Shown piece after piece: positions 1-7,500 of a DNA stretch of 18,265 nt. Every line of letters starts with the position of its first letter. Positions within the stretch are counted from its first letter, which is position 1. The position numbers and the translations under genes were made by a program. A model generated the notes under the pieces. The model saw nothing but the letters and a program-made list of their open reading frames with translations, did not search any database and was not told where the DNA came from. This stretch comes from Trichomonas tenax (lineage: Eukaryota; Parabasalia; Trichomonadida; Trichomonadidae): positions 1 to 18,265 of the forward strand of contig JALKBU010001022.1 in the NCBI GenBank assembly GCA_023091735.1, given 5' to 3'.

Positions 1-49
1 TTGCATCATTAATGATTATTGAATTTCTCTCAGATCTACTTAAGCTCAT
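1..49 (-). CDS. Small divergent ORF, truncated by the window edge
   Basis: The reverse strand from 49 reads MSLSRSERNSIIINDA, identical to the first 16 residues of the ORF at 813-1037. It is the first-cassette copy of that gene; the rest lies outside the window. It is divergent from the gene at 103 across about 53 nt of pure AT-rich DNA. Function is unknown. Confidence 0.45.
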   Translation of the reverse strand, partial: MSLSRSERNSIIINDA

Positions 50-102
50 GATTTAATTAGTATTAAAAAATAATATTTTAAATTTTTATCCAATATAAAA
101 CC

Positions 103-405
103 ATGACAGACTTCGAAACTTTGAAAGAGACATTAAAGGAAGAAATATTAAAGGAGCTTAGCTCCAAGACCGAAGTTCACGAACTCAAAAGTTCGCAGAA
201 AACAAGAAAGACTGAAAAAGATGTTGAAGGAGCAACGGAGGAAAAACCCGTTAAACCTAAACGTAAGTGTACAGAAAAACAATTAGCAGCACTTGCTGCA
301 GGAAGACAGAAGAATCCGAGGTGGATCGCAAAAAGAATGAAGGAAGAAGAAGAAAAGAAGAAGCAGGAAGAAAAGAAGAAGCAGGAAGAAAAGAAATCAG
401 AATAA
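103..405 (+). CDS. Small lysine-rich basic protein, cassette copy 1
   Basis: A 100-aa protein that is almost entirely charged helix. It has an acidic/basic start (MTDFETLKETLKEEILKEL), a central basic core (about residues 51-78, with KPKRKCTEKQLAALAAGRQK) and a repetitive EEKKKQEEKKKQ tail. The core is identical in copy 2 at 1090-1404, while the flanks differ by in-frame indels and a few substitutions, so both reading frames have survived. The core resembles basic segments of small virion or Polinton proteins that may bind nucleic acid, but this is only an impression. No Inr is visible at the start; the upstream 50 nt are A/T only. A TAAA tetranucleotide lies just after the stop. Confidence 0.6.
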   Translation: MTDFETLKETLKEEILKELSSKTEVHELKSSQKTRKTEKDVEGATEEKPVKPKRKCTEKQLAALAAGRQKNPRWIAKRMKEEEEKKKQEEKKKQEEKKSE

Positions 406-655
406 CCACTAAAATTATTTTTCAAAATTTCCTTACCCCATTTTCTTTTCGCTTTCTTTTTTTAGTTAGTTAGTTAGTTAGTTAGTTTGTCATAAATTAT
501 TTTTTCTAATTTCTAAATAAATTTCTCTCATAACCACTAAAATTATTTTTCAAAATTTCTGACTTCATAAATTTCTTTCGCTTTCTTTTTTTAGTTAGTT
601 AGTTAGTTAGTTTGTCATAAATTATTTTTTCTAATTTCTAAATAAATTTACTCTC
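403..655 (+). repeat. Tandem 128-bp repeat with TTAG microsatellite in the 3' flank
   Basis: A unit starting TAACCACTAAAATTATTTTTC begins at 403 and again at 531. Both units contain a run of TTAG tetranucleotides followed by TTTGTCATAAATTATTTTTT. Cassette copy 2 has a single unit after 1402 with a shorter TTAG run, so this is a local duplication in copy 1. Confidence 0.7.
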
Positions 656-812
656 TTGGTTATTTTGACATAAATTATTTTCAAAACTGAATACATTTTA
701 TAAAGTCATTAGTTTTAAAATTAATTTTAACGTTAGTTTGTAAGTAATTCTAAAATTTATTTTCTATATGGGGGGGACCTAACTTGTAAAATTATTTTTG
801 CCGTAAATATAT

Positions 813-1037
813 TTAAAAGGATGTTAGCAACAGCCACGGCGCAGTCGTGGATGGTGCGAACATCCTATTACTAACTACGGCAGGTTTTGATTCAGTTGAC
901 GTATTAGTTAATGGAACCTTTCTCTTACGAACTTGAATTTTACCGTTTTTATCAGTCATTACATAATATAATGGATGTTGTATTCCTTTTGCATCATTAA
1001 TGATTATTGAATTTCTCTCAGATCTGCTTAAGCTCAT
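813..1037 (-). CDS. Small basic ORF, divergent from the lysine-rich gene
   Basis: A 74-aa ORF of unknown function (MSLSRSERNSIIINDAKGIQ at the start). The first ~55 residues look protein-like, with a basic strand NGKIQVRKRKVP. The last ~18 residues are read out of the stem-loop at 815-869, so that tail is probably not conserved protein. In cassette 2 the equivalent SN is followed directly by TAG, whereas copy 1 reads SNR and runs on. The natural end may therefore be near residue 56, with an indel extending this copy. It diverges from the gene at 1090 and converges on the gene at 103. Confidence 0.4.
   Translation of the reverse strand: MSLSRSERNSIIINDAKGIQHPLYYVMTDKNGKIQVRKRKVPLTNTSTESKPAVVSNRMFAPSTTAPWLLLTSF
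815..869 (+). other. Two-tier stem-loop at the convergent gene ends, copy 1
   Basis: An outer stem pairs AGGATGTT (818-825) with AACATCCT (859-866) perfectly. An inner stem pairs CCACGGC (834-840) with GTCGTGG (844-850) around a GCA loop, with one G-T wobble. It lies between the convergent genes at 103-405 and 813-1037 and overlaps the end of the latter. A matching structure is at 1632-1676. Confidence 0.65.
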
Positions 1038-1089
1038 GATTTAATTAGTATTAAAAAATAATATTTTAAATTTTTATCCAATATAAAAC

Positions 1090-1404
1090 ATGACAGACTT
1101 CGAAACTTTGAAAGCGACATTAAAGGAAGAAATATTAAAGGAACTTAGCTCCAAGACCGAAGATCACGAACTCAAAGCAAGAAAGACGAAAAAGAATGAA
1201 AAAGACGATGAAGGAGCAACGGAGGAAAAACCAGTAAAGCCTAAACGTAAGTGTACAGAAAAACAATTAGCAGCACTTGCTGCAGGAAGACAGAAGAATC
1301 CGAGATGGATCGCAAAAAGAATGAAGGAAGAAGAAAGGGCTAAAGCCTTTGAGGGTCAAATGCCCGAAGAAAAGAAGAAGCAGGAAGAGAAGAAATCCGA
1401 ATAA
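1090..1404 (+). CDS. Small lysine-rich basic protein, cassette copy 2
   Basis: A 104-aa paralogue of the protein at 103-405. It has the same N-terminal helix and the same basic core KPKRKCTEKQLAALAAGRQK. Its tail carries an extra RAKAFEGQMPEE segment in place of one EEKKKQ repeat unit, and the KSSQKTRKTEK linker is changed to KARKTKKNEK. All differences keep the frame. It diverges from the 74-aa ORF (ATG-to-ATG gap 52 nt) and converges on the decayed chromodomain ORF across the stem-loop at 1632-1676. Function is unknown. Confidence 0.6.
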   Translation: MTDFETLKATLKEEILKELSSKTEDHELKARKTKKNEKDDEGATEEKPVKPKRKCTEKQLAALAAGRQKNPRWIAKRMKEEERAKAFEGQMPEEKKKQEEKKSE

Positions 1405-1631
1405 CCACTAAAATTATTTTTCAAAATTTCTTACTTCATAAATCCTTCTCTTTCTTTTCTTAGTTAGTTAGTTAGTTTGTCATAAATTATTTTTTTCTGA
1501 ATACATTTTATAAAGTCAGGAATTCCAAAATAAAATTAACGTTAATTTTTGTAAGTAATTCAAAATTTTGTTTTCTATATGGGGGGGAACCTAACTTGTA
1601 AAACTATTTTTGTCGTAAATATATTTAAAAG

Positions 1632-1676
1632 GATGTTAGCAATAGACGCGGCGAAGCCGTGGATAGTGCGAACATC
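1632..1676 (+). other. Two-tier stem-loop, copy 2
   Basis: The outer stem pairs GATGTT (1632-1637) with AACATC (1671-1676). The inner stem pairs CGCGGC (1647-1652) with GCCGTG (1656-1661) around a GAA loop. Relative to copy 1, an A-T pair became G-T and a G-T wobble became G-C, so pairing is kept. Confidence 0.65.
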
Positions 1677-1682
1677 TAATTA

Positions 1683-1856
1683 CTAACTATAGTCTTCAGG
1701 ATTCAATACCTCACAATCTTCTTTAATAAATATATGCTTTATGTAATCAGGATTTATCATTCTATAATATTATTTACCTTTAAATCTTAAAATATAAACA
1801 GGTACTCCATCATCAATAACTCTTTCATCTATTTTGTCACTTTTTATATTCGACAT
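1683..1856 (-). pseudogene. Decayed chromodomain-like C-terminal fragment
   Basis: The reverse strand reads MSNIKSDKIDERVIDDGVPV then YILRFKGK, an in-frame TAA at 1770-1772, then YYRMINPDYIKHIFIKEDCE and VLNPEDYS before TAG at 1683-1685. The pattern D-x-R-V-x-D-x-x-x-x-Y-x-L-x-x-K-G is the first half of a chromodomain (compare the general form VEKIxDxR-Y-LVKWKGY). The fragment ends right beside the second stem-loop, converging on the basic gene. A chromodomain tail would suit a Maverick integrase or a retroelement. The upstream 50 residues of the same open frame (to 2009) look like AT-rich noise. Family call is inference. Confidence 0.4.
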
Positions 1857-2680
1857 TGTCCACTGTTTTTGTAAGAAATAAAAAAGTAAATAATAAAAAA
1901 TTAACTTAATTTTTCCCACTATATATAATTGGGTATTATCTCCACTATATATAATATGTAAATTCTGACAACCAACCCCCAAACATATACTTCTGTTTTT
2001 GAATTGCAATTCGATAATTTGTTTTCATGTTTAATATTCATACTTAAGTGCATTGTTGTGAAATTTATATTCATATTACAATTTGCATGTTTTCGTCTTA
2101 AAAATCAAATATTTTCAATAAATTTTGGTAGTGCAATGATTAAAATGCTTCAAACAATGGAAATTTTATCTTGAAATCGAGAAATATTCAAGTTTTTAAC
2201 TTTTTTTATTCTTTTGTGTTTTGTACTTTTATTACTAAAATGCTGCAAAGTGATGATCAGCAAATGCATTAATGCAAGAAAAACAGGTTTTAGATTTTCA
2301 CTAAAATAATGATTTTTGAAAAAATCACGATTTTTTTTCAAAGTCCATGGTTTTATAGTTTTGATCGATTTTTAAGCGAGAGAGATTAATAAATCCCCTC
2401 TGATATGCTATGTGCAAAGAATCGAATATCATTGTAAATCTAGATCTCTCTATCTTGAAAATCATCAAAATGTGGGAAATACGTTTTTTAGACAAGCTCA
2501 TAGAATATTTTGAGATCCTATATTTGGCCATAGCGGACTCTTAATTTTTTATCGGGACTGGGACAAAATAGAACAACGTGCTTTTCTGACATGTAACTTA
2601 TTTTTGACATGTAAGGTCAGGATGTCAAAATAAAGGAAAGTGGTGTGTTTGCGGGAAAAATGGAAAAGTGTCAATAGGTT
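1857..2680. other. AT-rich spacer with paired TGACATGTAA motifs
   Basis: No convincing gene. Short open frames on - at 2150-2341 and 2325-2531 have compositions expected from AT-rich DNA and no recognisable motif; they might be old coding relics. TGACATGTAA occurs at 2587-2596 and 2605-2614, 18 bp apart; see the related motifs at 11941-12023. Confidence 0.5.
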
Positions 2681-2689
2681 GAAATGGAT

Positions 2690-2880
2690 TGAACTCAATG
2701 TTGGAAGCCAAAGAAGACTTCATTATGAGTAGTTGTGGCCTCATAGTGAAGGATGACCTGGGGATCTAGCAGAGATGCATCCAGATGCCTATTCAACAGA
2801 ATCATGATTCGATGCATGGCGAGGTCTGCCTGAGACTTCCAAAGCCCTCGAGTGGCCAACCCAGGCCCTAACAAGAACCC
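2690..2880. other. GC-richer island of unknown nature
   Basis: Composition rises sharply against the surrounding AT-rich DNA. On -, the frame from about 2900 to 2700 is open for roughly 70 codons, including MHRIMILLNRHLDASLLDPQ and VILHYEATTTHNEVFFGFQH. On + there are several short stop-separated peptides. CCTGGG (2758-2763) can pair with CCCAGG (2863-2868), and there are local palindromes such as AATCATGATT. It could be a relic of a coding element or a structured RNA; I recognise neither. Confidence 0.3.
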
Positions 2881-3218
2881 ACTTATTGATTCAATTTTTA
2901 ATACACATTACATTTTCACTTTTGATGTTAATATATTATTATTTTTTTTTTTCTATTTTTTATTTTTTCACAGATACCTTTTTCATTACAAGATTATTTT
3001 CATATTATTACTTATTCTCATAATTATTAATATATTGTTAAATTCATAATTAATTGTTCTTGAATCATGAATTAGATAATGTTTTCATATTACGTTCATT
3101 TTATATACTGATTTATATTATTTAGATTCTCAATTTGATCCTTATATTCTTTGTAAAATTCGTTTTTTACTAAATTTTTATTTTTTATTTTTTATTTTTT
3201 TTTTTTTAAATTATTTGT
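2881..3218. repeat. T-rich low-complexity spacer
   Basis: Dominated by T runs and A/T words, with the longest T tracts near 2938-2953 and 3179-3206. The 65-aa open frame at 2852-3049 is mostly phenylalanine, leucine and isoleucine read from these tracts and is not credible as a gene. Confidence 0.6.
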
Positions 3219-3434
3219 TTATAATTCATATTTACCATGCAAGAAGGGATAATTTCGACCAAGTTTCTTGGTTTGGAGTGCAACAAAAACTTGCAATGAA
3301 CTACGTTTATGAGCTTCATACTCAGCGTGGAGTTTCAATCTATAAATGTCAGTATTGTTTAGACTACAAAGATATTTAAAACACTTTTTATAAAGGTGAC
3401 AATTTGCCCGCGCAAAAAGTGACAGTATATTCAT
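3219..3434 (-). CDS. Repeated small gene (71 aa), possibly truncated
   Basis: Starts MNILSLFARANCHLYKKCFK. A second copy begins at 18199 on + with MNKLSLFARANCHLYKKCHK, so this is a repeated family with a near-identical start. Cys and His residues cluster in CHLYKKC. The remainder (ending LGRNYPFLHGKYEL) has no recognised domain; the stop is followed by A/T-rich DNA and the true protein may be longer. The start is strongly supported by an Inr 6 nt upstream (TCACTT, 3438-3443 on -) and by conservation of that arrangement in the second copy. It may be a mobile-element or multicopy gene; function is unknown. Confidence 0.5.
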   Translation of the reverse strand: MNILSLFARANCHLYKKCFKYLCSLNNTDIYRLKLHAEYEAHKRSSLQVFVALQTKKLGRNYPFLHGKYEL

Positions 3435-3491
3435 GAAAAGTGACTTTAAGATTCTATGTCACTTTTTGATGTTCACTTTTGTCCTAGACTC
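3368..3491 (-). repeat. Left copy of a dispersed inverted repeat (promoter plus gene start)
   Basis: The reverse complement of this stretch matches 18141-18265 almost base for base. The match covers GAGTCTA, AAAAGTGAAC, AAAAAGTGAC, the Inr, the ATG and about 20 codons. The two copies face outward and are 14.6 kb apart. Confidence 0.85.
3438..3443 (-). promoter_or_regulatory. Inr element of the 71-aa repeat gene
   Basis: On - this reads TCACTT, matching trichomonad Inr TCA(+1)Y(T/A). The predicted +1 A is at 3441, giving a 6-nt 5' UTR. An inverted AAGTGAC lies about 13 nt further upstream. Confidence 0.75.
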
Positions 3492-3970
3492 ATTTTTTAT
3501 CATTTGTTGCAATATTACATATCAAATTTTTATTCTGAATATTATTACAATAAAGATTTTGGATTGTTGTCATAATTATTTATTAGAGAAAAAAATATAT
3601 TAATTTTTTCATAACATATAAAAAATATTTTTTATTTTTAACAATTTATAGGAAAACCATTAATAAATCATAACAATAAGAATTTTAATTATTAATTAAA
3701 CAATACATTTTAATAACAAATTATTGAAATTTATTGAGATTTTGATATAAATTATAGGAAAATTGTTTATTTTATGGATATTGGGAAATTATAATTATGG
3801 ATATTCTCAGATTGCTGATTTTTCGGGGTTAGCCAAATTTTTGGATTACCCAGAAAAATCACAATCTGTATACTACTAAATAAGTATTTAGAGCTGAATA
3901 TTTATACAATTTCCTTTATAAGAATTAATTGCTAATAATCCTATTACAGAACAGATGAATTGCATTATTT
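3492..3970. other. AT-rich spacer downstream of TAF9
   Basis: No open frame, RNA gene or repeat that I can support. The DNA is strongly A/T and contains the 3' flank of the TAF9 gene. Confidence 0.6.
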
Positions 3971-4354
3971 TTATTTTGGAACGCCGACTTGGTAGTTCTC
4001 GTTAAGAAGAGAATTCTCTTCAGGTGGGAGAATAACTTCAGGAACATCTGGAATTGGCGGCATCTTTTGAGAATTTATTTTTGCTGCATTTGATTGAAGT
4101 GTCGAAAGTGTCGGCTGTTGGTATAAAGACTGAGGAAGTGTCATAGCGATACCGCGCTTGAGGTCGTCTTCGTCAATTTCTGATCCTCTGCCTCGCTTCT
4201 GTGCTGAGTTTCTCGCTTGCTTCAAAACATCGCCAACGTGGCGGTAAAACAACTCAACGAGCATGTGTGGGACAGCTGGGTCATAGTCCGTGATATCCAT
4301 CGATGCAAGGAGCTGCTTCATCAACTCGAGAATGTTTGCTGGCTGCTGGGTCAT
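3971..4354 (-). CDS. TAF9: TAF9-type TFIID subunit (histone-fold protein)
   Basis: A 127-aa protein. Residues about 5-72 form a histone fold: an N-terminal helix NILELMKQLLASM, then DITDYDPAVPHMLVELFYRH (matching the GI-x-x-Y-x-P-x-V-x-x-x-L-x-x-x-x-Y-R pattern of TAF9/TAFII31), then VGDVLKQARNSAQ and the SEIDEDDLKRGIAM helix. The family's short conserved tail follows at about 98-125 (PPIPDVPEVILPPEENSLLN then ENYQV), matching the P-L-I-x-LPP-x-x-x-L-x-x-x-NY pattern of TAF9. In other eukaryotes TAF9 pairs with TAF6 in TFIID and SAGA, in the nucleus. It is shorter than animal TAF9 but includes both conserved blocks. The stop codon overlaps a TAAA. Divergent from UGGT across 223 bp. An Inr lies 16 nt upstream. 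Confidence 0.82.
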   Translation of the reverse strand: MTQQPANILELMKQLLASMDITDYDPAVPHMLVELFYRHVGDVLKQARNSAQKRGRGSEIDEDDLKRGIAMTLPQSLYQQPTLSTLQSNAAKINSQKMPPIPDVPEVILPPEENSLLNENYQVGVPK

Positions 4355-4366
4355 TTTAATGAAGAA

Positions 4367-4372
4367 AAGTGA
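4367..4372 (-). promoter_or_regulatory. Inr element of the TAF9 gene
   Basis: TCACTT on -, with +1 A at 4370 giving a 16-nt 5' UTR. A second match, TCATTA, is at 4357-4362 nearer the ATG. An inverted AAGTGA lies 10 nt upstream of the first, so the Inr is half of an imperfect palindrome. Confidence 0.7.
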
Positions 4373-4577
4373 CTAAAAAGTATCACTTGAATTTCCAAGT
4401 CTTTAAAATTTCCCAATGTCTAATCACTCCATCATCTATAGCCCTTAAAATTTAAATTAAATCTCTTTTCATATTAAAATTCTCTTCATTTTTTTAATAT
4501 CTGGCTCCCATCTTCCGTCAATAATTATGCTTCTCGATATTTTATTTGTGGTGTGAGTTTGGAGAATAAAAAATTAA

Positions 4578-7500
4578 ATGTTTGTTTGGTTGATTTATCA
4601 AAGTTGTGCAATTAAAATTGAGAAGCAGTTAGATATCTCACTGCAGTCCAAGTGGTCAAAGACACTACCTGTAGCGGAATCTATCTGTTTCTTTGGTGAA
4701 TTTGCAAAAGAAAAATATAATTGCGCGATAAAACAAATAAATACATTAAGCTCATACGATGTTGACATCAAAAAATCGATTGAAATCTTCTGTCCTTGTT
4801 TATCTAAAGAAGAACAAAATTTGTTAAATTATTCTTTGTCATATCACGTTTTTTCACCGAGAATTGCATTCTATACGTCATTAAAATTGAATATATCAGT
4901 TGATAAATACGATTTTGAGCCAAATTTTGAAACGTTCGAATACTTTGATTTTAAATCTGAAAAACAATTCCAAGAAAATGTGATAATTCGTCCAATTTTG
5001 TCACAAAAATCAACTGTTGAATGTCAAACTCTGTCTGGATACGGGGTAGAATTACGACCATTCAAATACTCGATGGAATACAGTGTAAAAGATCCATCAC
5101 AGCTTCATAAAGGCAGCAAATCGATAGTTGATGATCCTACATTTGATTACTTACAACAATATCAAGTTGATAATGATATTAAATCTGAAAATAAAATTCA
5201 TCAACATCTTGAAAGTTTTGTCATGAACACTGAAGATCCATTATATGAACTAAAGAATGTCGTTGAGAATTGGCCAATATCAGTTAAAAAAGTATTTGAT
5301 ACAGAAATTGAAGAAGGATTAACAGAAGATTCAGGATTTATGGAGAGCTGCATGACGCTGAACGGTCGTGTCATTCCTTATGAAACATTTGATCCATTCA
5401 CATTTGCTTCTCACATCAAAGAAATCAAAACAATCCAAAAAATATTAACAGAGAAATTTGATTTATCACAGAAGAAAGCGAAGGTCATTATGGAGAAAGA
5501 AACACACCAGAATCCCTTAGTAATCGATGCCCGTGGGGATCATATACTATGGATCAATAATTTAGAGACAGACAAGAGATACTCGAAATATCCGAAGAAG
5601 ATTGATGCTTTGTTTGGAAGACTGAATGAACCTCCAAAAATTCGCTATAACATTGTTAACATGATATTGTTTATTGATCCTTCATCATCAAAAGACATGA
5701 AAATGCTGTTAGAAGTCCATAAATTACTTGAAAAAGGATTCGCAACGAGAGTTGGAATAGCTCCAATTCACACAAGCAAAAATGAAAAACACATCAAAGC
5801 TCTTTATGATATTTTTGCTAATTACAACGCCTTCAAGTTCATTTCTTCATTAGTTAAAGGAGAATCAATTAGGGAAGCCTTTGAAAAGACAACGAAACAC
5901 AAATTTGGTGATTTCAGTGATGAATCAGAAGATTTTTTGTCAACAATCGATGATTTTGCAACACGCTCAGGAATCAATGAAACAGCTGTTTGGACCAATG
6001 GAGATTACTATAATGGACAGTATCTTGAAGATAAGCTTGCTATTGCACCATTAGAAGCAATAGAAAGCGCAAGACAAGTTGCACTGGAAAATGGTGCAAG
6101 CGATGACTTTTTAGCTCTAGTTCTTCGTCACAGACACGCAATCAAGCGTATTGTTCCAGAAGTCAGCAAGGTTGATCCGATAACAACGAGATTATCAGAA
6201 GAAAGCTATGAAAACATTGCTGAATTCATTGATTTCGCTAAATCAATTAAATATGAGAAAAGCGATGATGAAAAACCACTTTGCACAGCTTGGTCATATG
6301 TTAAGAATAACAAGAAAGAGTTCGAAAGCAACATTAAGGACTTCTTTAAGTCAAGGCATAACACACCAGTTAGATTCGGTTTTGTTGATAAGTTCCCTAA
6401 AGTTATCGAAAATGTTCTGAACAAAGATTTTGAATATGATGCAATATTATTTGTCAATGGGCGCATTATGTATCTCAATTCATCATTTGATGAATATGGT
6501 CATTTATTTTCTTGGCAGAGCTCTATCGTAAGTCAGTTACAATCTGTTGAAATCGACAATGTCAGTGATGATTTGTTATTCTTCTGGAACGCTTATTTAT
6601 TATCGCTAAGATCAAGAGAAATCGAAATCAAGCATTTCCATCCAAACGATTTCAATCCAGAAGAACACTTTGCTATTGATGTTGATGGTCCCGAAGATAT
6701 CGAAATCAGGGCCGTTATCGATCCATTCACTAAAGAAGGACAAAAGATCACATCTTTCTTACATCATTTCTCCCAATTCAACATTGCTCATATTTCAATC
6801 CGAGTTCAGCCCTCTAAAGCTATAACAGTCCCAACAAGTTTGTACAGATATGTTACATCAGAAAGAGCACTGTTTTCGTCGTTCAATGACTCGATAACAT
6901 ATTCAATCATTCTTGATACACCTGAAATATGGATGGTTGATCAAAAACATGTTGAAACAGATGTCGACAATGTTCTTGGTTTAGATTTAACTCCAGGATA
7001 CAGATATATGTTTGAATATGAATTATCAAACATCGTTATTGAAGGATATGCTAAAGATTGCTTGAATCACCCATCAGGGAATATCCAAATTCGCACAACT
7101 GAATCAGATACAACAATTATGTCTAATAATGGATATTTCCAGTTCAAAGCTTCAACGCCAGGAGTTTACGAAGTAAGTTTAGCTTCTGATTGGTCTACAA
7201 ATAACTTTGAGTTCGTAGGAAGTCACAAACTCGTTGTTTCTTCATTCTTCTGGAACCACCATTCACTGACAATCAAGAGAACAGGAAATGGACAGCAAAT
7301 ATTCAAAGCTGTCGATGATGGAAAGATTCACGTTTTCGGCGTCTGTTCAGGCAAATTATACGAAAGACTTACTAAGATCATGATATTGAGTGTCACAATG
7401 AATGCAAATAACGCAACATGCAAGTTCTGGCTGTTAGGAAATTATCTTTCACCAACATTCAAGAAAGATATCGAAAAGATGTCAAAACTTTCCAACTTCG

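Larger units (their letters stand above)
989..1680. repeat. Second copy of the ~988-bp cassette (first copy from 1)
   Basis: The divergent promoter region, coding region, 3' flank, G7 tract (CTATATGGGGGGG at about 766-778 and 1575-1587) and stem-loop occur in the same order as in copy 1. Copy 2 is shorter after the stop because it lacks one 128-bp unit. Identity falls off after about 1680, where the chromodomain-like ORF begins instead of the 74-aa ORF. Confidence 0.75.
1..1856. mobile_element. Maverick/Polinton-like fragment (tandem cassette array)
   Basis: Two copies of a cassette at an offset of about 988 bp (position 1 matches 989; start codon 103 matches 1090) carry small lysine-rich proteins on +, a small divergent ORF on -, a G7 tract and a stem-loop. 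The right edge is a degraded chromodomain-like ORF on -. Maverick/Polinton elements are abundant in trichomonads and their integrases can end in a chromodomain; these elements carry several small genes in both orientations. No polymerase B, packaging ATPase, capsid gene or terminal inverted repeat is visible, so the assignment is inference and at most a fragment is present. Another multicopy family is possible. Confidence 0.35.

Noticed and set aside
465..490. TTAG tetranucleotide runs as telomeric repeats
   Set aside because: Only a few units long, internal, repeated within the cassette 3' flank and absent from any chromosome-end context; a microsatellite explains them.
2852..3049. 65-aa hydrophobic protein on +
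   Set aside because: Mostly read from T-rich low-complexity DNA; composition is what random T runs give.
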